Positions 12,401-24,400 of a stretch of DNA of 64,000 nucleotides are shown piece after piece; position 1 is the stretch's first letter; every line of letters begins with the position of its first letter. The DNA is from Pseudeuparius sepicola (taxonomy: Eukaryota; Arthropoda; Insecta; Coleoptera; Anthribidae): NCBI GenBank assembly GCA_963920635.1, contig OY987305.1:1684001-1748000 (forward strand), read 5' to 3'. A program made the position numbers and the translations under genes. The notes beneath the pieces are model-generated. The model was given only the letters and a program-made list of their open reading frames with translations. It was not told the DNA's origin and did no database searches.

Positions 12401-15400
12401 AGCTGATCATATGTATTGATTTTGTGTAATATTTTTAATATTAATTGTCCAAAATAAAGCTACACAGTAGTAGACAGAATGGATTCAAAGTTGCTAAATC
12501 GGAATATTGAAATCGAACGACTTCGCTCTGATGACAATGGTTGTTGTTTTATTGTTTATCTTTCTAGCGTTGATACCACGCAGGCATACAGAAAATTCTA
12601 AACCGAACGGAAAAAGTTTATAAACGACTTTGTAAACGGAGCTGCGTCCACGTTAACTGGAAACGTCAAACTTCAAACAACAACGTCAAATATCAAAGTT
12701 TATAAATCGGGCTTTAACGTTCAGATTTTTCAGAAAAATAACATTGGTTTAGTTATCTCATTACCTTTCCAATAAAACCAAGTATGTACATGGCATTTTG
12801 ATGTTTAAAATTTCAAGTACTGTTTATTGCAATACTAACCTGTGGCAATTTTGTAGAGCCTATAATAGTTTCTTTTTCTTGAAGAAATGTTAAGAATCAA
12901 ACAATTTTTGCAGCATTTAACAAAGGTCAACACTTCTTTACTTAACCCCACTTTCTGTTTATTTACCAACTGTCAAATCTGGTTAATTCTGGCGCGAAAT
13001 TTAAATTTAGGATATTTTCCACATTTACATCGCAGATCTTCATTGTCTATTTTGCGAATTATTTAACAAAATCGAAACCACAAGTTTATGCACACATTAT
13101 TCTATTTTGAAATATTTTAGTTTAATAAATTTTGAAAAGTACTTATTTTTTTGTAATTTAATGACTGGTCGCAGAAAATAATAGTGTAGGAAACTCACAT
13201 TTAATGGCTATGACGACACTCGCCTATGTGTTGTAATTCAGATACTTCTGTCACAATAGCGATCACTAAATTCTCATTTTATTTGAACTAACGGGGTAGT
13301 TCAAAATGCACATTTCATTTGAACTAACAGGGTAGTTCAAACGTACCAAATTTGTTGGGTTTGAATTAAAAACAATATAAGGCAATCGAAATCCGCCAAC
13401 AGTTTTCCTAAACATTTCAGCACAAACTCCGAAACACCTTTGGAACATATTTACATTATTATTGACAGAAAGTGGAATACTTTCGAGTTTTGTGAACTTA
13501 TTCCAGTTTCCTTGTACACTATGTACTTGTTATGTATTGTAGAAAGCTAATACTAACAAACCTGGAGAACTCCTTCACCAAAAGACGAAAAATCACCAGC
13601 ATTAAAGTGTCTGGACCATTTCTTATTTTAAATTGTAATTTTGACGCTATTATTTAAAAAAATGTTAGTAGCAAACGCCCCTGAAAACAACATTTACACC
13701 AAAGCTAGATGAACAAATGAAAGAACGAATAAAAAATAAAATTATACAGGCATTAAAGTATTGTGGATTCCAGGGTACCATTTCAAAAAATAAAACATGA
13801 ATGAAAGAAACTTTATTAACTCAAGAACAAACTCAAAAATAGAACAACTGTGAACTAACTATAACTACAAAACTAAAAGTAACTACAAAACGAACTATAA
13901 CTACAAATATTTAAGGAACATCCATTTACAAATTACATAAATTGACAGGTACATCGAGTTCAGTTCCCCATGCGGTCTTAAAAAATGATTTAGGTATTTT
14001 AATCTAAACTTATAGCCATATTTTAAAAATCATGCAAATCCGTAGTATTGCATTTGTTACAACATTGACAAAATTTTGCGAAGTCTCGAAACTACGGTAG
14101 TTTTTGGAACACATTCAATGTAGCCTATTTTAGGCCTTAAAGCTAAAAAAATCATTTAACACAGCCCTAGTGACGATTCTTTGGTACCTTAATACTGACT
14201 TAAAAACACTCAGACTTTATATTCACATTGAACACAGCGGTGAATTGAAAATTAAAAACAAAACATGAAAAAATTTAAAGCATTCTTGTGTCCTCATGAT
14301 AGACAACCTTAGTTTTGAACTCCTCGAACTGCTCGAAGGGCTCATCCTCGGCACTATCATAAACGTCAAAAAGTTGCATCAGATCGTCGTAACGATCTGG
14401 GTCTTCATCCCCGACACCGAATCTGATCGGAAGCGGCAGATCAAGATGTTGACATCTTGCCGCGTTCTCATCGTGAAGCTGTATAAATCGCTGTTCGTAT
14501 AGTCTCTTGGCCTCTTCGTCTTCTTCGAGGGACCTGCACCGTAATACAACATCTAGTTCCATTTCGTCATCGTCAACATCATCGCCATCGTCGAAACCCA
14601 TCTCCTCATCGGGAACATCATCATCGGACATATCTTCATCGTCGGCAATATTACCATCATCGCTGGCATCTTCATCTTCAGCGATATTACCATCATCACC
14701 GGAACCTTCCTCTTCGGCGTCATTACCACCGTTACTTTCGGCGACATCCATCTGGTCGGGGATATCGGTTAGGTCTGCGATGTTTGCGATGCTTTCGACC
14801 ACACTTGTAGTGGACATGTCGCTTATGTTGCCCAGATCTTCACTGGAAACTTCTTCCATGTTGTCCACATCTTCCTGGGTAACATCTGCACTATCCATAA
14901 TGTCTTCGGAATTGACGATATCGCCTTCGACGATACTTGCAGTGGACATGTCGCTTACGTTGTCCATGTTTTCGCTGGCGACTTCTTCCAGGTTGCTTGC
15001 AACATCTACACTAACCACATCGGGATTGTGAACGATGGGTCTTAGGCCGCAAAGGGCGACAAAACCGCTTTGGATGGCGATATCTTCTACCGGCACATCA
15101 TCATCGTTGTCGTATCTGTCTACGTTTACGACATCATCTCCTGGGGAAGCCAAAGTTGTGGCCGAGGCTGGCACGCCTCTGAGAGGGATTGGACGAACCA
15201 AGTCGTCATTATCCTCGAAATAACTTCGCGGAGGAATGCCGATCGGCAAAGGGCCTTCGGTCGGATTGGCGAAAGCCTCGTCTTCGCTATCCTCGTCATC
15301 TGACGGGACGTGGCTTTGTAGAAAGAGGCGCGCCTCATGGATCGAGCCTTCCAGCTCCATAGCGATATCGAGTAGTTCTTCGTCTTCGTCGGCATCGTCA

Positions 15401-18400
15401 AGCAACTGCAAGGCGACCGGTGAGAATTAGTAACCGAGATTTGGGAGTTTATATGTCCGAGCTCTGAGCGTTACCCAGAAAAATACATAACCAGAAAATC
15501 GATAGTTTTCGGAACTAAATCTTGAGTTTTCTAGAGTCTGTCGGGCGGCGATACATATTCTTCAAAATATTTCCCAAAGTGACGTATCATCCCAAATTAA
15601 GGCACTATTAAGCTTTATCTCCAAAAAAATTTTGCTAGGGATGCACCAGTCAATCCTGAATAAAAGGAAAACTCGCTGAGCTGATGATATTATCGCTGAC
15701 GTCGATAGTATTACTGACGGTAATATCGCTAACGAGGGTAGTATCGTTGGTGATGAAGATATCGACGATGATGGTAATATCGCTGATAATGAAGGTATCT
15801 CCGATGGTGATGTGACTGATATCCCTAACGATGGCCAGAGTTTGGGATGATACGTAACTTCAAGCAGTTTTACTTTCGAATTAAAAATTAAAAACATTTT
15901 GACAACTAACAGATTCTCTAGAGTTTTGCGTTATTTTGCACAAAGTGACGTATCATATACTGTTTATTAACATGCATTCCAACAATACTTGTGATAAATA
16001 TTCTTCAGTGTTGAATTTATAATTGGTAAACAATTAATATTCCTTAAAATGATGGTAATAAGGCAGTTTTTATTGTCAGAATTATTATCACAATTATACA
16101 CTGTGTCCCGGATAAGAATGAACAGCATGGTGATATTGCAAACGGTGAGAGATAGAGCAACAGTTAAATGGGGAAAAAGTTGAGCAATTTTGAGGTCAAT
16201 AAAATGGCACAAACAGATTTCTATTTTTTTTTTGTTTTTGAGTTATTTTGAAAAAGTAAAATTTTGCGTTTTTGACTTTATTTACCAACACCTTGTCATT
16301 TGTCATAACTCCCACTCCCACTGTATCATTTAGTTAACAATTTGTCATTAGAAATGGAGGGGGCTTTTTCAGTATGTTATATCTTGTGTCATAGAAATGG
16401 TGTAGAGGCCGAACGAATGTATTGTTGCAATTAATAAATGGCAAAAGTTATTGATTACGTTGGCTTAAAGCTTTCTTCTCACAATTACAAAAAGCGAAGA
16501 ATTTACTCCAAAACACAATGCGACACTGTTTGCTGTACAAAATAAACTGTAAGTTAAATTGTTGTCAATACCGATTAATATTTAGACTTCTTATTATTAA
16601 ATACAGGGCCGAAATAGAAAAAAATGAATGGAAAAAAGGAATTTTCAGTATAATTGTTTCAAAACATTTTAAAAATATTTCGTGTCATACATTATGGTAT
16701 TTGCAATAAAAAGTGCCTTCAAAATCTGCAAAAAAATCCAGGTCCGTATTTAAAAGTCGAAGATGGTTTCTCAAAAACGAAATGTTGTAGAAAAAGTGCC
16801 ATAAGAAAGTGCTTTTCTTTTTTTTCTATCTGTGATAACAACTTCAGAAAAATAAAATCGAAAACCCAAAATTTCACTTTTTTCAAAATAACTCAAAAAC
16901 GAAAAAAGATATTAGAAATCTGTTTGTGCCATTTTATTGACCTCAAAAATGCGCAACTTTTTCCCCATTTAACCGTTGCCCTATCTCTCACCGTTTGCAA
17001 TATCAATATCATTCTTATCCGGGACGCAGTGTATAAGGCAATTAAAGAAAACATATTTTTTTCCCTGTTATTGGACATCGCCCTTAAGGAAAAACTGTCA
17101 ATTTTTCATAAAAAATAACACCCTCACCAAAAAAAATCCACAATAACTGTTTTATAACCCCCAATGGCCTTTTCGCAAAATACTAATAAATAAAAGTATG
17201 AAATGAAGGATAGCAAAGAAAGCAGAAGGCTATGTGTTATGTACAGGGTGGGCCAAATTGGACACTTTTAAAGGGAAACTCCCATTTTTGACGGAGATAG
17301 ACGAAAACTGATATCGGTGTCTGAGGCTCATTTTTTATGATAAACTTAATGGCGAAAACCGCAAATCGATATCTGTCACCGTTCTTGAGTTACAGGGTGT
17401 TTTTCGAAAATGTGCGTTTTCGAAAAGTGGCCGTAACTTTTTTCGGGTTGAAAACTTTGTGTTTCTGTAAAAACATTCTTAAAGCACTTTTTTACGTGGA
17501 ATCCAATGCTGCTGCTACATTTTTTTTCTAGTCAATGGTTTAAGAGTTACGGATAAAAAATATTATTTTTAAAAATGGGATATGATAGTCTGTTTTATAC
17601 AATCCGGGGGAAAATCAGATGCAACGAGCAATTTATACTACGAGCGGTATCCAGAGAGAAGACATCCTTTCAAGCAGCACATTTTTGCAAGATTGCGACA
17701 CAATTTGATTAATAGTGTTAGAGTAATAGTTAATAGATTTGATTAATAGTAGGCCGAAAAGGTAGGTACGAGTTAAACAGAGATAGGCATTTTCCCCGGA
17801 TTGTATAAAACAGACTATCATATCCCATTTTTCATAACTTTTAAATTTCATTGTAGGTATGTTATAAAGTTAAATTACACAAAAATAGAAAAATCTTTAC
17901 TCTGCCTAAACAGCCTAACTGAAAATTTGACAGGTAGGTAACAGAAAACATTTTTCCACGGTTGTTTCATTGTCTCACCGTCCAAAGCCTACTTGTTGAA
18001 AGGGCGTGCTTCCAATAATTATACACATGAAATCATAAAAGCTATTAGTAATTGATAACTACTTAAGTAAATCATTAAGTGTTATATATTTTTGGTATAG
18101 TAATTTTTTGCTATATTAAAAAAATGCAAAAATGTACAGGGTCTTCCGTTTAAAAAATAATATTATTTATCCGTAACTCTTAAACAATTGACTAGAAAAA
18201 AATGTAGTGGCAGCATTGGATTCCACGTAAAAAAGTGCTTTAAGAATGTTTTTACAGAAACACAAAATTTTCAACCCGAAAAAAGTTACGGCTACTTTTC
18301 GAAAACGCACATTTTTGAAAAACGCCCTGTAACTCAAGAACGGTGACAGATATCGATTTGCGGTTTTCGCCATTAAGTTTATCCTAAAAAAAGAGCCTCA

Positions 18401-21400
18401 GACACCTATGTCAGTTTTCGTCTATCTCCGTCAAAAAATAGGAGTTTCCCTTTAAAAGTGTCCAATTTGGCCCATCCTGTACAGGGTGTCCCATTTTGGG
18501 TGTTTTTCTCAAAAATCTCAGTTATTATTAAAGCTAGAGGCTTGCGGTTTTCACATCACTGTACTACTTTTTTGAGAGGAATTTGGTGGACCAATCAGAT
18601 TTTAGATAAGTTTTATAGTTTCCGCGCATTGGCGCAGGACTGAAATTTTCGATTTTTTGGAAACCTCTCTCCTGGCTACAACTTATATATACAGGGTGAG
18701 TCACATCTAAAGGCAGAGCCGAAAACACAGGGTAGAATTCGCTAAAATAAACACAAACATAAACATTAGCTCAAAAACGCTATACAGCGTGTTGAATCTT
18801 TTAACATATATTTTTTAATTTCTTTCAAGCCCGTTTAAGAATTACAACAAAATTTGATACATATTATGGGTTGTCATTTTGTGCAATAATTTGGCCCTGT
18901 TCAGATGAGCAGCGCCGTAGATACAAAAATTTTATTTTATATGCCAGCATAATCACCTTGACACTAGTTTAAAAAATCCGAAATTAAGAAGAAACTGTAT
19001 CAGAAATAAAAAAATACCAAGAGGGGTTTTTTGCTCCAAATTGAATGGGCTTTCCGAAAAAGGCAATTTTTTTGTTTCTTCCCACGACCGTATTCCGTTT
19101 TTTACAATTATTTAAAGTAACTATTTGTATCTACGCCGCTGGTCATCTGAATGGGGACAAGTTATTGCAGAAAATGGCAACCTACCGATGCATAATGTGT
19201 ACCAAATTTGGTTGAAATTCTTAAACGGGCTCGAAAAAAATCTCAAGAATATGTTATTTTTGGAACATTTTCAACACGCTGTATATGGAGAACCAAGCGT
19301 TTTTGAGCTAATGTTTATTAAACATATGTGCTTATTTTAGCGAGTTCTACCTTTTGTTTTCGGCTCTGCCTTTAGATGTGACTCACCCTGTATATCGACA
19401 AATTTAATCAACTATTTTTATAGATTTTTTGGCGTAGAATCGAATGGAATAATTAGTTTTTTTGGTAGCGTTAATAGTTTTTGAGATATGAACCAAAGTC
19501 ATATTTTTTTAAATGGAAACCATAGTTCATATCTCAAAAACTATTAACGCTACCAAAAAACTAATTATTCCAATCGATTCTACGCCAAAAAATCTATAAA
19601 AAATAGTTGATTAAATTTGTCGATATATAATAATATATAAGTTGTCGCCAGGAGAGAGGTTTCCAAAAAATCGAAAATTTCAGTCCTGCGCCAATGCGCG
19701 GAAACTATAAAACTTATCTAAAATCCGATTGATCCACCAAATTCCTCTCAAAAAAGTAGTACAGTGACGTGAAAACCGCAACCCTCTAGCTTTAATAATA
19801 ACCGAGATTTTTGAGAAAAACACCCAAAATGGGACACCCTGTACAGCAACGGAAACAGTGTACTACACAAAAACAAGAAACTACGCGACACATCGGCCGC
19901 ACTCACCTGCAGCATGTCGATGTCGTTCTCGACGTTCCTGTGGCGGCGTTGACGGGGCGGCGGGCCGACGTCGCAGGTGCTGCCGTCCGGGAACGCGTGC
20001 AGGTAGAAGCACTTGTTGCCGAACGGGCACTTCCCCTCGCCGCGCTTGAAATATTTGCAGTCCTTGCACGACAACGCCTTCTTGTAATCGTCGATCAGCT
20101 TGTCCTTGTCCTCTTTGGTGTCGACCCAGTACATCGACGGGCAGACGAAGTCCGAGGTCACCCGGCACTCAGGACATGCCCTGCGCAGACGACAGTTTGG
20201 TCAGTCACGAAATGAGTCGCAGGACGGGTAAAAAAGATTTTTTAAGGGCCGACTTCAGATTTAGTATTACCGAAAATAAAGATGGTAAAATTATCGCTAG
20301 CGAGGGTAAGATCGCTGATTATGAAGATATTGGCGATGATGGTAATATTGCCAATAATGAAAGCGATATCCCTGACAAGATGGTCAAAGTTTGGGATGAT
20401 ACGTAGATAACATTGTGCAAAGGTTTGAATTAAATAAAATATTAGATTTTGCACAAAGTAACGTATCATACCGATTATTAAACTGGGTGTAACTTTTTCA
20501 CGACTTATACTTTTATATAGATATCTTGTGAACGGTTTGAAATAACGACTTCAAATTAAGTATACCCTTTAGTATTACTGAAAATAAAGATGGTAATATT
20601 ATCGCTAGCAAGGGTAAGATTGCTGATTATAAAGATATTGGCGATGATCGTAATATCGCTGAAAATGAAAGCGATATCCCTGACTAGATGGTCAAAGTTT
20701 GGGATGATACGTAGATAACATTGTGCAAAGGTTTGAATTAAATAAAATATTAGATTTTGCACAAAGTAACGTATCATACCGATTATTAAACTGGGTGTAA
20801 CTTTTTCACGACTTATACTTTTATATAGATATCTTGTGAACGGTTTGAAATAACGACTTCAAATTAAGTATACCCTTTAGTATTACTGAAAATAAAGATG
20901 GTAATATTATCGCTAGCAAGGGTAAGATTGCTGATTATAAAGATATTGGCGATGATCGTAATATCGCTGAAAATGAAAGCGATATCCCTGACTAGATGGT
21001 CAAAGTTTGGGATGATACGTAGATAACATTGTGCAAAGGTTTGAATTAAATAAAATATTAGATTTTGCACAAAGTAACGTATCATACCGATTATTAAACT
21101 GGGTGTAACTTTTTCACGACTTATACTTTTATATAGATATCTTGTGAACGGTTTGAAATAACGACTTCAAATTAAGTATACCCTTTAGTATTACTGAAAA
21201 TAAAGATGGTAATATTATCGCTAGCAAGGGTAAGATTGCTGATTATAAAGATATTGGCGATGATCGTAATATCGCTGAAAATGAAAGCGATATCCCTGAC
21301 TAGATGGTCAAAGTTTGGGATGATACGTAGATAACATTGTGCAAAGGTTTGAATTAAATAAAATATTAGATTTTGCACAAAGTAACGTATCATACCGATT

Positions 21401-24400
21401 ATTAAACTGGGTGTAACTTTTTCACGACTTATACTTTTATATAGATATCTTGTGAACGGTTTGAAATAACGACTTCAAATTAAGTATACCCTTTAGTATT
21501 ACTGAAAATAAAGATGGTAATATTATCGCTAGCAAGGGTAAGATTGCTGATTATAAAGATATTGGCGATGATCGTAATATCGCTGAAAATGAAAGCGATA
21601 TCCCTGACTAGATGGTCAAAGTTTGGGATGATACGTAGATAACATTGTGCAAAGGTTTGAATTAAATAAAATATTAGATTTTGCACAAAGTAACGTATCA
21701 TACCGATTATTAAACTGGGTGTAACTTTTTCACGACTTATACTTTTATATAGATATCTTGTGAACGGTTTGAAATAACGACTTCAAATTAAGTATACCCT
21801 TTAGTATTACTGAAAATAAAGATGGTAATATTATCGCTAGCAAGGGTAAGATTGCTGATTATAAAGATATTGGCGATGATCGTAATATCGCTGAAAATGA
21901 AAGCGATATCCCTGACTAGATGGTCAAAGTTTGGGATGATACGTAGATAACATTGTGCAAAGGTTTGAATTAAATAAAATATTAGATTTTGCACAAAGTA
22001 ACGTATCATACCGATTATTAAACTGGGTGTAACTTTTTCACGACTTATACTTTTATATAGATATCTTGTGAACGGTTTGAAATAACGACTTCAAATTAAG
22101 TATACCCTTTAGTATTACTGAAAATAAAGATGGTAATATTATCGCTAGCAAGGGTAAGATTGCTGATTATAAAGATATTGGCGATGATCGTAATATCGCT
22201 GAAAATGAAAGCGATATCCCTGACTAGATGGTCAAAGTTTGGGATGATACGTAGATAACATTGTGCAAAGGTTTGAATTAAATAAAATATTAGATTTTGC
22301 ACAAAGTAACGTATCATACCGATTATTAAACTGGGTGTAACTTTTTCACGACTTATACTTTTATATAGATATCTTGTGAACGGTTTGAAATAACGACTTC
22401 AAATTAAGTATACCCTTTAGTATTACTGAAAATAAAGATGGTAATATTATCGCTAGCAAGGGTAAGATTGCTGATTATAAAGATATTGGCGATGATCGTA
22501 ATATCGCTGAAAATGAAAGCGATATCCCTGACTAGATGGTCAAAGTTTGGGATGATACGTAGATAACATTGTGCAAAGGTTTGAATTAAATAAAATATTA
22601 GATTTTGCACAAAGTAACGTATCATACCGATTATTAAACTGGGTGTAACTTTTTCACGACTTATACTTTTATATAGATATCTTGTGAACGGTTTGAAATA
22701 ACGACTTCAAATTAAGTATACCCTTTAGTATTACTGAAAATAAAGATGGTAATATTATCGCTAGCAAGGGTAAGATTGCTGATTATAAAGATATTGGCGA
22801 TGATCGTAATATCGCTGAAAATGAAAGCGATATCCCTGACTAGATGGTCAAAGTTTGGGATGATACGTAGATAACATTGTGCAAAGGTTTGAATTAAATA
22901 AAATATTAGATTTTGCACAAAGTAACGTATCATACCGATTATTAAACTGGGTGTAACTTTTTCACGACTTATACTTTTATATAGATATCTTGTGAACGGT
23001 TTGAAATAACGACTTCAAATTAAGTATACCCTTTAGTATTACTGAAAATAAAGATGGTAATATTATCGCTAGCAAGGGTAAGATTGCTGATTATAAAGAT
23101 ATTGGCGATGATCGTAATATCGCTGAAAATGAAAGCGATATCCCTGACTAGATGGTCAAAGTTTGGGATGATACGTAGATAACATTGTGCAAAGGTTTGA
23201 ATTAAATAAAATATTAGATTTTGCACAAAGTAACGTATCATACCGATTATTAAACTGGGTGTAACTTTTTCACGACTTATACTTTTATATAGATATCTTG
23301 TGAACGGTTTGAAATAACGACTTCAAATTAAGTATACCATTTAGTATTACTGAAAATAAAGATGGTAATATTATCGCTAGCAAGGGTAAGATTGCTGATT
23401 ATAAAGATATTGGCGATGATCGTAATATCGCTGAAAATGAAAGCGATATCCCTGACTAGATGGTCAAAGTTTGGGATGATACGTAGATAACATTGTGCAA
23501 AGGTTTGAATTAAATAAAATATTAGATTTTGCACAAAGTAACGTATCATACCGATTATTAAAAAAGGGGTGTAAATTTTTCACGACTTATACTTTTATAT
23601 AGATATCTTGTGAACGGTTTGAAATAACGACTTCAAATTAAGTACACCATTTAGTATTACTGAAAATAAAGATGGTAATATTATTGCTAGCAAGGGTAAG
23701 ATTGCTGATTATGAAGATATTGGCGATGATCGTAATATCGCTGAAAATGAAGGCGATATCCCTGACCAGATGGACAGAGTTTGGGATGATACATAACCGT
23801 GTGCAAAGGATTGAATTAAATAAGATATTCGATTTTTCACAAAGTAACGTATCATACTGATTATTAAAATGGGTGTAATTTTTTCACGACTAATACTTTT
23901 ATATAGATATCTTATGAACGGTTTGAAATAACGGCTTCAAATTAAGTACACCATTTAGTATTACTGAAAATAAAGACGGTAATATTATCACCAGCAAGGG
24001 TAAGATTGCTGATTATGAAGATATTGGCGATGATCGTAATATCGCTGAAAATGAAGGCGATATCCCTGACCAGATGGCCAGAGTTTGTAACTTTGTGCAA
24101 AGGTTTGAACTAAATGAAATATTTGATTTTGCACAAAGTGACGTATCATAGTGTTTATTAAAATGCTTCTAACTTTTTGACGACTTTTACTTTTACATAT
24201 CTTGTAAACGGTTTGAAACAACATTTGGTAGATTCGAGAGAATGCTTTCATATTTCCCGAATCTCGTTTTTATTTTTACCTGATAATCTTGTTCTCAAAC
24301 TGCCTGGCCTGGCGCCACTTCCGGATACACGTCAGACAAAAGCAGTGATTACAGTTCGGGAGTATCCCGAAACGCTGCTCGCCATTGCCCTTTTCCATTA

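Noticed and set aside
14507..15031. 174-residue serine-rich frame on the plus strand
   Set aside because: It is the antisense of the acidic exon 7': GAT/GAA codons read backwards give TC-rich Ser codons. No start or splice context.
20556..23549. Ten identical 73-residue minus-strand frames
   Set aside because: A by-product of the 308-bp satellite; the same peptide is repeated because the DNA is. No coding signal on this strand.
20250..24172. CRISPR-like regular repeats
   Set aside because: The whole 308-bp unit repeats without unique spacers, inside a eukaryotic intron: a satellite, not CRISPR.
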